This document shows positions 8,562-18,368 of a stretch of DNA of 64,000 nucleotides, piece by piece. Position 1 is the stretch's first letter; each line of letters starts with the position of its first letter. The position numbers and the translations under genes were made by a program. The stretch comes from Lachnospiraceae bacterium (GTDB lineage Bacteria; Bacillota; Clostridia; Lachnospirales; Lachnospiraceae): positions 1 through 64,000 of the forward strand of contig JALCRM010000002.1 of NCBI GenBank assembly GCA_022652545.1, written 5' to 3'. The notes below the pieces were generated by a model. It did no database searches and was not told the origin of the DNA. It was given only the letters and a program-made list of their open reading frames with translations.

Positions 8562-9893
8562 TCAGTATGAGATCATGTAATGGTCAAGTTCCCACTGACT
8601 GACGGAAGTACGGTAGCTGTCCCACTCCTTGTTTTTTCCGGTAATGTACTGCGTATAGACATGCTCGCCGAGTGTATCCCTGATGAGCGGATCCTCGCCG
8701 AGTGCGGCAAGTGCGTCCGCAAGGTTCCCCGGAAGCGAATCGATGCCGTTCTTTTCGCGCGCCTCGCTGTCCATGGCGAAGATGTTTTCCGTGATCTCAG
8801 CGGGAGGCGTCAGATTGTTCTTGATGCCGTCCAGTCCGGCCGCCAGGCAGACAGCCAGCTCCAGGTAAGGGTTGCAGGCCGGATCCGGGCAGCGCAGCTC
8901 GATGCGCGTGCTCTGTCCGCGGGCTGCAGGAATACGGATCAGTGCTGAGCGGTTGGATGCGCTCCATGCCAGGTAGCAGGGTGCCTCGTAACCGGGCACC
9001 AGCCTCTTGTAGGAGTTGACCGTGGGATTCGTGATGGCGGTCATGCTCTTCATGTGCTGCAGGATGCCGGCGATAAAGCTGTAGGCTTCCTTCGAAAGCT
9101 GGTGTTCGCCGCTTTCATCATAGAAAATATTCTTTCCGTTCTTGAAGAGCGACATGTTGGTGTGCATGCCGGAACCGTTGACACCGAAGAGCGGCTTCGG
9201 CATGAAGGTCGCGTGCAGACCGTTGCGCTGGGCTGTTGTTTTGACCGTGAGTTTGAAAGTCATGATCTTGTCCGCAGTCGTCAGTGCGTCGTCGTATTTG
9301 AAGTCGATCTCGTGCTGGCCGTTGGCCACCTCGTGGTGGCTGGCTTCGATCTCGAAGCCCATCTTTTCGAGCAGCAGGCAGATCTCGCGGCGGGTATCGC
9401 TGCCGTGGTCGAGAGGAGCCAGGTCAAAATAACCAGCATCGTCCCCTGTCACCGTGGTAGGCTTGCCTTCCTCGTCCGTCTGGAAGAGGAAAAACTCCAA
9501 TTCGGGGCCGACATTGAAGGAATACCCCATTTCACTTGCCGCTTCGAGTTCCTTCTTCAGGACATATCTGGGATCGCCGACGAAGGGCGTGCCGTCCGGG
9601 TTGTGGACATCGCAGATGAGACGTGCCACCTTGCCGTGCTGCGGGCGCCAGGGGAAGATCGTGAAGGTGTCCAGATCGGGCCAGAGATACTGGTCGGATT
9701 CATAAATACGGGCAAAGCCCTCTATGGAACTGCCGTCGATCATGATCTCGTTATTTACGGCCTTTTCAAGCTGGGAGCGTGTGATGGCAACGTTCTTGAG
9801 CTGCCCGAAGATATCCGTGAACTGCATGCGGATAAATTCCACATCCTCCTCTTCGGCCATGCGTAACACATCTTCCTTCGTGTACTTTGTCAT
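8562..9893 (-). CDS. glnA: glutamine synthetase type I
   Basis: 443 residues; makes glutamine from glutamate, ammonia and ATP. Visible signatures include DGSSIEGF near residue 54, EFFLF, the ATP/ammonia region [12 protein letters not shown], and the active-site stretch [17 protein letters not shown]. The compact length is the Firmicutes (GSI-alpha) form without the adenylylation insert. The ORF track begins 41 codons upstream; the ATG at 9893 is preceded by aaggag at 6 bp and fits the family N-terminus. It has its own strong promoter and a leader terminator, and it is followed by the ANTAR gene. Confidence 0.95.
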   Translation of the reverse strand: MTKYTKEDVLRMAEEEDVEFIRMQFTDIFGQLKNVAITRSQLEKAVNNEIMIDGSSIEGFARIYESDQYLWPDLDTFTIFPWRPQHGKVARLICDVHNPDGTPFVGDPRYVLKKELEAASEMGYSFNVGPELEFFLFQTDEEGKPTTVTGDDAGYFDLAPLDHGSDTRREICLLLEKMGFEIEASHHEVANGQHEIDFKYDDALTTADKIMTFKLTVKTTAQRNGLHATFMPKPLFGVNGSGMHTNMSLFKNGKNIFYDESGEHQLSKEAYSFIAGILQHMKSMTAITNPTVNSYKRLVPGYEAPCYLAWSASNRSALIRIPAARGQSTRIELRCPDPACNPYLELAVCLAAGLDGIKNNLTPPAEITENIFAMDSEAREKNGIDSLPGNLADALAALGEDPLIRDTLGEHVYTQYITGKNKEWDSYRTSVSQWELDHYMISY

Positions 9894-9955
9894 ATTGTCT
9901 CCTTTCAGACTCTTTTGGTGTTCTCTGCGCAGGCAGCCGGGGAAAACATGTACCC

Positions 9956-9973
9956 GTGTATCAACGTATACAC
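9956..9973 (-). ncRNA. small hairpin in the glnA leader, downstream of the attenuator
   Basis: In the RNA sense, GUGUAU pairs with AUACAC across the hexaloop ACGUUG. The loop lacks the A1/G4 pattern of ANTAR targets, so it is described only as a 6-bp hairpin between the terminator and the glnA ribosome binding site. Confidence 0.4.
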
Positions 9974-9981
9974 ACCTTGCT

Positions 9982-10028
9982 AAAAAAAGAAGAGCAGGGT
10001 TCTCTCTTGCGAGCACCCTTGCTCTTCT
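9982..10028 (-). terminator. intrinsic terminator in the glnA leader (attenuator)
   Basis: In the RNA sense the arm AGAAGAGCA(A)GGGU pairs with ACCCUGCUCUUCU (13 bp, one bulged A), followed by seven U. It begins within about 10 nt of the predicted transcription start and lies ~90 bp before the glnA start codon. Transcription should stop here unless antitermination occurs. It could partly act as terminator for dapL, but the glnA promoter lies between dapL and this hairpin. Confidence 0.85.
10011..10024 (-). promoter_or_regulatory. candidate ANTAR-target hexaloop hairpin overlapping the glnA attenuator
   Basis: GAGC-AAGGGU-GCUC: a 4-bp stem with a six-base loop carrying A at position 1 and G at position 4, the pattern reported for ANTAR RNA targets. 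It shares bases with the 5' arm of the terminator, so forming it would block termination. The second hairpin of the usual pair was not found. Confidence 0.45.
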
Positions 10029-10039
10029 ACATGCGGACG

Positions 10040-10068
10040 ATTATAAAACCGCATTCCGGGGCTGTCAA
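10040..10068 (-). promoter_or_regulatory. consensus sigma-A promoter of glnA
   Basis: TTGACA, 17 bp, TATAAT on the minus strand: a perfect match to the housekeeping consensus. It sits directly after the dapL stop and ~7 bp before the leader terminator. Such a strong promoter followed at once by a terminator points to control after initiation. Confidence 0.85.
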
Positions 10069-10084
10069 GTGCATGTTTGAAAAA

Positions 10085-11302
10085 TCAGAGGCGCTGCAGA
10101 CGTTCGACGGCAGCCTTTGTGTTTTCGTGTGTACCGAAGGCAGTGAGCCGGAAATAGCCTTCTCCGCTGGGGCCGAAGCCGGATCCCGGCGTGCCGACGA
10201 CGCTGGCTTCTTCCAGCAGGCGGTCAAAGAACTCCCAGGAACTGAGGCCGTCCGGGGTCTGCATCCAGATATAGGGGGAATCGATCCCTCCAAAGGCGGT
10301 ATACCCGGCTGCGGCAAGGCCTTCCCGGATCGTTCTGGCATTTTCCATGTAGTAGGAGACCAGGCCGCGGATCTCGGTCTGCCCGGCTTCCGAGTAAACC
10401 GCTTCGCCTGCCCGCTGCTGAATGTAAGGCGCCCCGTTGAACTTGGTGCCGTGCCGGCGTGCCCAGAGATCGCGCAGCGCCGTACCGTCTGCGTCCTTCA
10501 GGTCCTTCGGGACGACGGTATAGCCCAGGCGCAGGCCGGTAAAGCCGGCATTTTTCGAAAAACTGCGGATCTCGATCGCGCAGGTGCGCGCACCGCTGCA
10601 CTCGTAAATGGAGTGAGGTACCTCCGGATCCGAGATGTAAGCTTCGTAGGCTGCGTCAAAAATGATCACGGAGCCATGCGCGTTCGCATAGTCTACCCAT
10701 TCCTGCAGCCGCTCCTTTTTCATGGCGGTGCCAGTGGGGTTGTTCGGCGAGCAGATATAAATGAGATCCGGAACTTCGGAAGGCAGTTCCGGACTGAAGG
10801 CATTCGCTGCGGTACAGGGCAGATAGATGACGCGGCTCCACTGCTGTTTTGCCTCGTCAAAGTCGCCGGTGCGTCCGCCCATGACGTTGCTGTCCAGATA
10901 GACTGGATAGACCGGGTCGCAGACGGCAATGCGGCAGTCCCGGGAGAAGATCTCCTGGATGTTTCCGGAGTCGCTCTTGGCGCCGTCGGAAATAAAGATC
11001 TCGTCGGCGGCTATGTCACAGCCGCGCGCCTTGAAATCGTGGGCTGCGGCGGCTTCGCGCAGAAAGCCGTAACCCAGGTCCGGCGCGTAGCCGCGGAACG
11101 TTTCGGCGTGCGCCATCTCGTCGCCGGCCTTGTGGATGGCGGCCACGACAGTGGGCGTGAGCGGCAGTGTCACATCGCCGATGCCGAGCCGGATGATCTG
11201 CCGGTCCGGGTGCGCTGCCTGGCTGGCAGCGACTTTGCGCGCCACGGTGGAAAACAGATAGGAACCGCGCAGTTTGAGATAATCAGGATTTACTTTCAGC
11301 AT
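10085..11302 (-). CDS. dapL: LL-diaminopimelate aminotransferase
   Basis: A 405-residue class I/II PLP aminotransferase that converts tetrahydrodipicolinate to LL-diaminopimelate in one step, for lysine and peptidoglycan. The N-terminus (MLKVNPDYLKLRGSYLFSTV) and RLGIGDVTLPL are characteristic. The PLP-binding Lys is in RSFSKNAGFTGLRLGY, with SPNNPTG upstream. The gene starts 18 bp after pyrG on the same strand with a clear ggaggt site, so it is probably read from the pyrG transcript. The dapL route is common in Clostridia lacking the succinylase or acetylase branch. Confidence 0.95.
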   Translation of the reverse strand: MLKVNPDYLKLRGSYLFSTVARKVAASQAAHPDRQIIRLGIGDVTLPLTPTVVAAIHKAGDEMAHAETFRGYAPDLGYGFLREAAAAHDFKARGCDIAADEIFISDGAKSDSGNIQEIFSRDCRIAVCDPVYPVYLDSNVMGGRTGDFDEAKQQWSRVIYLPCTAANAFSPELPSEVPDLIYICSPNNPTGTAMKKERLQEWVDYANAHGSVIIFDAAYEAYISDPEVPHSIYECSGARTCAIEIRSFSKNAGFTGLRLGYTVVPKDLKDADGTALRDLWARRHGTKFNGAPYIQQRAGEAVYSEAGQTEIRGLVSYYMENARTIREGLAAAGYTAFGGIDSPYIWMQTPDGLSSWEFFDRLLEEASVVGTPGSGFGPSGEGYFRLTAFGTHENTKAAVERLQRL

Positions 11303-11320
11303 GTCGGGGACCTCCTTCCG

Positions 11321-13051
<1,731 letters not shown>

Positions 13052-13127
13052 TTATATAACAGCCGGATGGACTTGAAAATAGAAAATTCCGAAAAAACAT
13101 AAAAATGCATACTTGTATACAAAACGC

Positions 13128-13156
13128 TTGACATCCTCCGGGACGGGGTGTATTTT
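13128..13156 (+). promoter_or_regulatory. sigma-A promoter of asnB
   Basis: TTGACA, exactly 17 bp, TATTTT. The predicted start is near 13163, ~20 bp before the leader terminator, mirroring the glnA layout. Confidence 0.75.
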
Positions 13157-13184
13157 CAGTACATTATTTGTGGCGCCGCTGACG

Positions 13185-13232
13185 GGCAGAAAGTCTTTCG
13201 CATGCGAAAGGCTCTCTGCCTTTTTGTTTTTT
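13185..13232 (+). terminator. intrinsic terminator in the asnB leader
   Basis: GGCAGA and CTTTCG-CATG-CGAAAG/TCTGCC form a two-part stem (6 bp, an internal loop of 4+4, 6 bp) followed by TTTTTGTTTTTT. It lies between the asnB promoter and its start codon, so it is an attenuator. A short alternative stem CTG-ACGGG-CAG overlaps its 5' arm, but the loop is five bases, not the six expected for an ANTAR target. Confidence 0.8.
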
Positions 13233-13277
13233 CGGGGCGCTCGTACAACGGAATCCCAAGGAAAGGAGGCGCCGTAT

Positions 13278-14861
13278 ATGTGTTCCATCATCGGTTTTGA
13301 GAGGAGGTCCATTCAGCGAAATCTGGCTGAAGAATGTTTTGCAGCAACGGCGTCGCGCGGCCCGGATATGGAGCGCTTCGAGGAGGCCGGAGAAGGCTGG
13401 CTCGGGTTCCAGCGCCTGTCCATCATGGGCCTGACGGAGAAGGGCATGCAGCCTTTCGTCCTGGACCGGGACAAGGTAGTCTGCAACGGCGAGATCTACG
13501 GTTTCCGTCCGCTGAAGACAGAAATGGTCATCCGCGGCTATCGCTTCAGCAGCGAGTCGGACTGTGAGATCATCCTTCCCATGTACAGGGAATTCGGCAC
13601 GGAGATGTTTTCCATGCTGGATGCCGAGTTTGCCATGATCATATATGACGGAAGCACCGGAAAACTGGTTGCGGCGCGCGATCCGATCGGTATCCGGCCG
13701 CTTTATTACGGGCAGCTGGAGGACGGCTCCACGGTCTTTGCCAGCGAACCCAAGGACATCGTCCGCATCTGCCGCAAAATCATGCCGTTTCCGCCCGGAT
13801 GCTACTGGAAAGACGGCGTATTCACGCGGTTCTGCGATCCTGCGGAGGTCACGGAGATCTCCCGCGATGATGCGGATGCCGCGGCCGGACGTATACGCGA
13901 ACTGCTCGTAAAAGCTGTTGCCAAGCGCATGGTATCGGATGCGCCGGTCGGCTATCTGCTTTCGGGAGGGCTGGATTCCAGTCTGGTCTGTGCAATTTCT
14001 TCCAGACTCCAGAGGGAGCCTGTGCGCACCTTTGCGATCGGGATGGATACCGATGCGATCGACCTCAAGTATGCCAGGCAGGCCGCGGATTTCATAGGAG
14101 CGGACCACACGGAGGTCATCATCTCCAGGCAGGATGTGCTGGACAATCTGGAGGAAGTGATCAGGATCCTCGGAACCTTCGACATCACGACGATCCGCGC
14201 CAGCATGGGCATGTACCTCTGCTGCAGATACATTCACGAACATACGGATGTCCGCGTGCTGCTGACCGGGGAGGTCTCCGACGAACTTTTCGGCTATAAG
14301 TACACTGATTTTGCTCCGTCTCCCGAGGAGTTCCAGAACGAGGCGGCAAAGCGCGTACGCGAACTGCACGAATACGACGTGCTGCGCGCCGACCGCTGCA
14401 TTTCGGTCAATTCGATCGAGGCACGCGTGCCGTTCGGGGATCTGGAATTTGAAAAATATGTCATGAGCCTTGATCCGGCGATCAAAATGAATGTGTACGG
14501 GAAGGGCAAGTACCTGCTGCGCCATGCCTTCGACAAAGGAGAATGGCTCCCCGAAGGTATCCTCATGCGGGAAAAAGCCGCGTTTTCCGACGCTGTCGGG
14601 CACTCCATGGTGGATGATCTCAAGGAGTACGCAAACGCATACTATACGGATGCGGAATTCGAAGAGAAACGCAGGCAGTACACACATGCGCAGCCTTTCA
14701 CCAAAGAGAGCCTCCTCTACAGGGAGATTTTCGAGAAGTATTATCCGGGACAGAGCGGAATGGTCACCGGTTTCTGGATGCCGAACAAAACATGGCCAGG
14801 CTGCAATGTCAACGATCCTTCGGCCCGCGTTCTTTCCAACTACGGGACGAGCGGACAGTAA
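13278..14861 (+). CDS. asnB: asparagine synthase, glutamine-hydrolysing
   Basis: 527 residues; forms asparagine from aspartate, ATP and glutamine. The N-terminal glutaminase uses Cys2 (MCSIIGF), which fixes the start at 13278 behind gaaaggaggc. RDPIGIRPLYYG closes that domain. The synthetase domain has the PP-loop LLSGGLDSSL near residue 230 and LLTGEVSDELFGY. The ORF track starts 55 codons too early, which would bury the catalytic Cys. It is expressed from a promoter with a leader terminator, and its downstream neighbour is the ammonium channel, so both may respond to nitrogen status. Confidence 0.95.
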   Translation: MCSIIGFERRSIQRNLAEECFAATASRGPDMERFEEAGEGWLGFQRLSIMGLTEKGMQPFVLDRDKVVCNGEIYGFRPLKTEMVIRGYRFSSESDCEIILPMYREFGTEMFSMLDAEFAMIIYDGSTGKLVAARDPIGIRPLYYGQLEDGSTVFASEPKDIVRICRKIMPFPPGCYWKDGVFTRFCDPAEVTEISRDDADAAAGRIRELLVKAVAKRMVSDAPVGYLLSGGLDSSLVCAISSRLQREPVRTFAIGMDTDAIDLKYARQAADFIGADHTEVIISRQDVLDNLEEVIRILGTFDITTIRASMGMYLCCRYIHEHTDVRVLLTGEVSDELFGYKYTDFAPSPEEFQNEAAKRVRELHEYDVLRADRCISVNSIEARVPFGDLEFEKYVMSLDPAIKMNVYGKGKYLLRHAFDKGEWLPEGILMREKAAFSDAVGHSMVDDLKEYANAYYTDAEFEEKRRQYTHAQPFTKESLLYREIFEKYYPGQSGMVTGFWMPNKTWPGCNVNDPSARVLSNYGTSGQ

Positions 14862-14923
14862 ACTGCAGGTCTGCAGGAAAGGCAGCTGCTGCAAATTTCA
14901 TATACACATCACTTTCACCAGGT

Positions 14924-14935
14924 GGCAAAGGCGCC
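14924..14935 (+). promoter_or_regulatory. candidate ANTAR-target hexaloop hairpin before amt
   Basis: GGC-AAAGGC-GCC: a 3-bp stem (4 with a U-G pair) and a six-base loop with A1 and G4, overlapping the 5' arm of the following terminator exactly as in the glnA leader. The stem is short, so the evidence is the shared layout more than stability. Confidence 0.4.
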
Positions 14936-14969
14936 GAGGGATCCCAAAAAGGATCCTCCGGCGCCTTTT
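14927..14969 (+). terminator. intrinsic terminator between asnB and amt
   Basis: AAAGGCGCCG..GGATCC pairs with GGATCC..CGGCGCCTTT (10 bp, a two-base mismatch, 6 bp; A-rich loop) and is followed by TTTT. It may end asnB transcription, attenuate amt, or both. No strong promoter is visible between asnB and this hairpin. Confidence 0.75.
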
Positions 14970-15003
14970 CACATACAGACAACAGCACAGAGGAGGGAGA
15001 ATT

Positions 15004-16755
15004 ATGAAATATGAGATGACTACCGTAGCATGGGTCCTCATTGCTTCGGCGCTGGTCTACTTCATGCAGGCGGGCTTTGCTCTCTGCGAGGCAGGCCTCA
15101 CGAGGGCCAAGAACACAGGCAACATATTAATGAAGAATATGATGGATTTCTGCATCGGGACCCCGTGCTACTGGCTCGTGGGCTTCGGCATCATGTTCGG
15201 CGGCTTAGGGCCCATCATCGGAGGTTTCGACCCGCTGATCCGGGGAACCTACACGGCGGCCAACAGCGTCGTTCCGCAGACCATGCCGCTGTGGTGCTAT
15301 GTGATCTTTCAGACAGTGTTCTGCGCGACGTCGGCGACTATTGTTTCCGGTTCCATGGCAGAGCGCACCAACTTCAAAGCCTACTGCATCTATTCCGCAG
15401 TGATCTCCCTGTTCGTCTACCCTGTGGAAGGGCACTGGATCTGGGGAGGTGGCTGGCTCAGCACACTCGGTTTCCACGATTTTGCGGGCAGCACCTGCGT
15501 ACACATGGTAGGCGGCGTCATAGCCTGCCTGGGCGCATGGATGCTCGGCCCCCGTATCGGAAAGTATGATAAAAACGGCAAGGCCCGCGCGATCCCCGGA
15601 CATAACCTGACTGCCTGCACGCTCGGTGTATTCGTTCTCTGGTTCTGCTGGTTCGGATTCAACGGCGGTTCCACGGTCGCAATGAATTCCGATGCGGCTG
15701 CGGAAACGGCCAGTCTCGTATTTATGAACACCAACCTTGCGGCCGCAGTAGCCACGACGGTCGCCATGATCTTCACCTGGTTCCGCTACGGCAAGCCGGA
15801 TGTTTCGATGACGATGAACGCCGCACTTGCAGGCCTGGTCGCCGTTACGGCGCCCTGTGACTGCATCAGCCCCGTCGGCGCGTTCTTCATCGGCCTTGTA
15901 TCCGGGTTCCTGGTGGTACTCAGTGTGGAATTCTTTGATAATGTAGCCAAGATTGACGATCCTGTCGGCGCGGTCTCCGTCCACATGGCCAACGGCATCT
16001 GGGGCTCAATCGCAGTAGGCCTGTTCTCCACCGGCGCGGACGGCGTAGGCAAGGGACTGTTCTACGGCGGCGGTTTCCGGCAGCTCGGAATCCAGCTTCT
16101 CGGGATCGTCAGCGTGCTCGCTTATGTGCTTGTGGTCATGTACATCGCATTCAGGATCATCGATAAGGCTGTCGGTCTGCGTGTATCGCCGCAGGTCGAG
16201 ATCGAAGGCCTGGATATCCATGAGCACGGCCTGGCCTCCGCTTATTCAGGTTTTGCCATTACGGATGTCACCGATATGGGCATGGATGTAAACGACAACA
16301 CGGACCTCGGCGAGGAAAAGGTCGAGAAGGCTTCGGAAGCCCAGAAAAACGCGGCAGTCAAGGTGCGTCAGGAGGCGCCGCTTGCTCCGGAAGCGGATTC
16401 CGGCATCCACAAGGTCAGCATTATCTGCCGTCTATCCAGTTTTGACAAACTGAAAAAGGCACTGAATGAACTGGGCGTCACCGGGATGACGATGACACAG
16501 GTCATGGGCAGCGGCATACAGAGAGGCTCCACGGACCGCTACCGCGGCGCTCTCGTGGATTCCACGCTGATCCCCAAGGTCAAGGTGGAGGTCATCATCT
16601 CCAAGATCCCCGTGCAGGCGGTCGTCGACACGGCGGTCAATACGCTGTACACCGGGCATATCGGAGACGGCAAGATCTTCGTTTACAACGTGGCCCGCGT
16701 CGTAAAGGTGCGTACAGGGGAAGAAAACTTCGCGGCGCTGCAGGACGTGGAATAG
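15004..16755 (+). CDS. ammonium channel (Amt) with fused C-terminal P-II domain
   Basis: 583 residues. Residues ~1-405 are an Amt/Rh channel with about 11 membrane spans (MQAGFALCEAG near the start, FCWFGFNGGS and the His-containing pore helices). A charged linker (~410-465) leads to a P-II (GlnB/GlnK) domain at ~467-583 with a T-loop ending in RYRGALVDSTLIPKVKVEV. At the position of the uridylylated Tyr51 of E. coli GlnB there is no Tyr, as is usual in Firmicutes. Normally a separate P-II plugs the channel; here gate and sensor are one chain. The true start (gaggaggg site) is well inside the longer track ORF. Confidence 0.93.
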   Translation: MKYEMTTVAWVLIASALVYFMQAGFALCEAGLTRAKNTGNILMKNMMDFCIGTPCYWLVGFGIMFGGLGPIIGGFDPLIRGTYTAANSVVPQTMPLWCYVIFQTVFCATSATIVSGSMAERTNFKAYCIYSAVISLFVYPVEGHWIWGGGWLSTLGFHDFAGSTCVHMVGGVIACLGAWMLGPRIGKYDKNGKARAIPGHNLTACTLGVFVLWFCWFGFNGGSTVAMNSDAAAETASLVFMNTNLAAAVATTVAMIFTWFRYGKPDVSMTMNAALAGLVAVTAPCDCISPVGAFFIGLVSGFLVVLSVEFFDNVAKIDDPVGAVSVHMANGIWGSIAVGLFSTGADGVGKGLFYGGGFRQLGIQLLGIVSVLAYVLVVMYIAFRIIDKAVGLRVSPQVEIEGLDIHEHGLASAYSGFAITDVTDMGMDVNDNTDLGEEKVEKASEAQKNAAVKVRQEAPLAPEADSGIHKVSIICRLSSFDKLKKALNELGVTGMTMTQVMGSGIQRGSTDRYRGALVDSTLIPKVKVEVIISKIPVQAVVDTAVNTLYTGHIGDGKIFVYNVARVVKVRTGEENFAALQDVE

Positions 16756-16803
16756 TCGCCGCAGGCTGAATACGGAAGCGGTTCCGGGAATTTACGGAAC
16801 CGG

Positions 16804-16843
16804 ACAGAAAAGCGGTGCGGAGAGATCCGCACCGCTTTTCTGT
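16804..16843. terminator. bidirectional terminator between amt and uxaA
   Basis: A perfect 18-bp stem (ACAGAAAAGCGGTGCGGA and its complement) with a 4-base loop and A/T-rich arms, between convergent genes. Confidence 0.85.
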
Positions 16844-16883
16844 GGCCATCCGCCGAAGGCAAGCGGTTTTTTTCCTCAGAAAA

Positions 16884-18368
16884 TCAGAGAGTGATTCCGT
16901 CTTTGAAAATGGCGATACCGCGATAACCGTTCAGTTCATTCTTTGTCTTCCTGCCATCGGCAATATCCAGTGTAAAATCGAGAAGTCGCCCGGCCGCTTC
17001 TTCACAGGTCTCTTTTCCCTCCGCGATGGAACCGGCATTGAAATCGATCCACTCGTTCTTCTTTTTATACAGTTCCGTATTGGTGGATATTTTAACTGTC
17101 GGTACCGGTGCGCCGAATGGAGTTCCGCGTCCTGTTGTAAAAACTATGAGCTGGGCACCGGCTGCCACCAGATCTGTTGTGCTGACCAGATCATTGCCCG
17201 GGCCCGAGAGCAGATTCAGGCCATTTTTTATGACGGGTTCCGCATACCCCAGAACATCCGTTATCTGGGCGGAACCGCCTTTCTGCACACAGCCGCAGGA
17301 CTTGTCTTCCAGGGTAGTGATCCCGCCTGCCTTGTTGCCGGGGCTGGGATTCTCATAGACGGTCTGGCCGTGCGAGACAAAATATTGTTTAAAATCATCT
17401 GTCATTTTTACGGCCTTGCGGAAAACTGTTTCATTTTCACAGCGGGGGAACAGAATGGATTCTGCGCCGAACATTTCCGGTACTTCGGTGAGAATCGTCG
17501 AACCACCGAGTGCCACGAGAAGGTCGGAAAACCGGCCGACTGCGGGATTGGCCGTAATGCCGGACAGGCCGTCGGAGCCGCCGCATTTCATGCCTACGAT
17601 AAGCTCTGATGCAGAAATGGTTTCACGCTGCTGTTCAGCGGCAGTAGCCGCCAGTTCCTGCAGAATCTTTGCTCCGGCCTCGAATTCATCCTCCACATCC
17701 TGACAGGACAGAAAACGAATGCGTTCTTCGTCAAAGCACCCCAGCGCTTTTACAAACCGCGCGCGTGTCAGGTTTTCACAGCCAAGGCTGAGAATCAGCA
17801 CACCGCCGGCATTTGGGTGGTGGGCGAGTGCTGCCAGCAGCTTTTCAGTCTGTGCGAGATCATCGCCCAGCTGACTGCAGCCGTATGGATGTGTAAAGGC
17901 ATAGAGGCCGTCGATACTGCCGCGGACCAGATCCTGATTCCTGCGGACCAGTTCTTCAGCAATCGGGTTGACACAGCCTACGGTCGGCAGGACCCAGATT
18001 TCATTTCGTACGCCCGCGCGATGATCGCTTCTTCGGTATCCCTGAAATGTGCGCGCAGGAACGGAGGGCAGTCGGAAGGCTTCATGATGATAAACGCAGC
18101 CGCTGTTTTCCGTCAGTGCGGTGCCGGCATTGTGTGTATGTACCCAGGTCCCCGCGGGGATGGCCTGCCTGGCCAGAGCGATCGGACAGCCGTACTTAAT
18201 GACCGGCGCACCGGCGGGAATGTTCTGCAGAGCTATCTTGTGCCCCTGGGGAACGGACTCCGCCGCTGTGATGGATATACCGCCGACGTCCAGTGTTTCT
18301 CCGGCCTGAACGGGGGCAAGAGCAACGGCTACATTGTCAGATGGCTCGATCCGGATCAGTTTTATCAT
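16884..18368 (-). CDS. uxaA: altronate dehydratase
   Basis: 494 residues; dehydrates D-altronate to 2-keto-3-deoxygluconate in galacturonate breakdown. An N-terminal SAF domain (~1-95) is followed by the UxaA dehydratase domain with GMKCGGSDGLSGITANPAVG and PSPGNKAGGITTLEDKS. Cys-rich motifs (LPTVGCVN, SCGCVQKGG) fit its iron requirement. The start overlaps the uxaB stop by 4 bp, so translation is coupled. It is last in the uxaCBA operon and ends at the shared terminator with amt. Confidence 0.95.
   Translation of the reverse strand: MIKLIRIEPSDNVAVALAPVQAGETLDVGGISITAAESVPQGHKIALQNIPAGAPVIKYGCPIALARQAIPAGTWVHTHNAGTALTENSGCVYHHEAFRLPSVPARTFQGYRRSDHRAGVRNEIWVLPTVGCVNPIAEELVRRNQDLVRGSIDGLYAFTHPYGCSQLGDDLAQTEKLLAALAHHPNAGGVLILSLGCENLTRARFVKALGCFDEERIRFLSCQDVEDEFEAGAKILQELAATAAEQQRETISASELIVGMKCGGSDGLSGITANPAVGRFSDLLVALGGSTILTEVPEMFGAESILFPRCENETVFRKAVKMTDDFKQYFVSHGQTVYENPSPGNKAGGITTLEDKSCGCVQKGGSAQITDVLGYAEPVIKNGLNLLSGPGNDLVSTTDLVAAGAQLIVFTTGRGTPFGAPVPTVKISTNTELYKKKNEWIDFNAGSIAEGKETCEEAAGRLLDFTLDIADGRKTKNELNGYRGIAIFKDGITL

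Noticed and set aside
9956-9973. Second ANTAR hairpin for the glnA leader
   Set aside because: The loop ACGUUG lacks G at position 4 and lies downstream of the terminator, so it cannot compete with it.
13164-14894. 576-codon minus-strand ORF opposite asnB
   Set aside because: Shadow of asnB caused by GC-rich codon structure; no start signal and no family resemblance.
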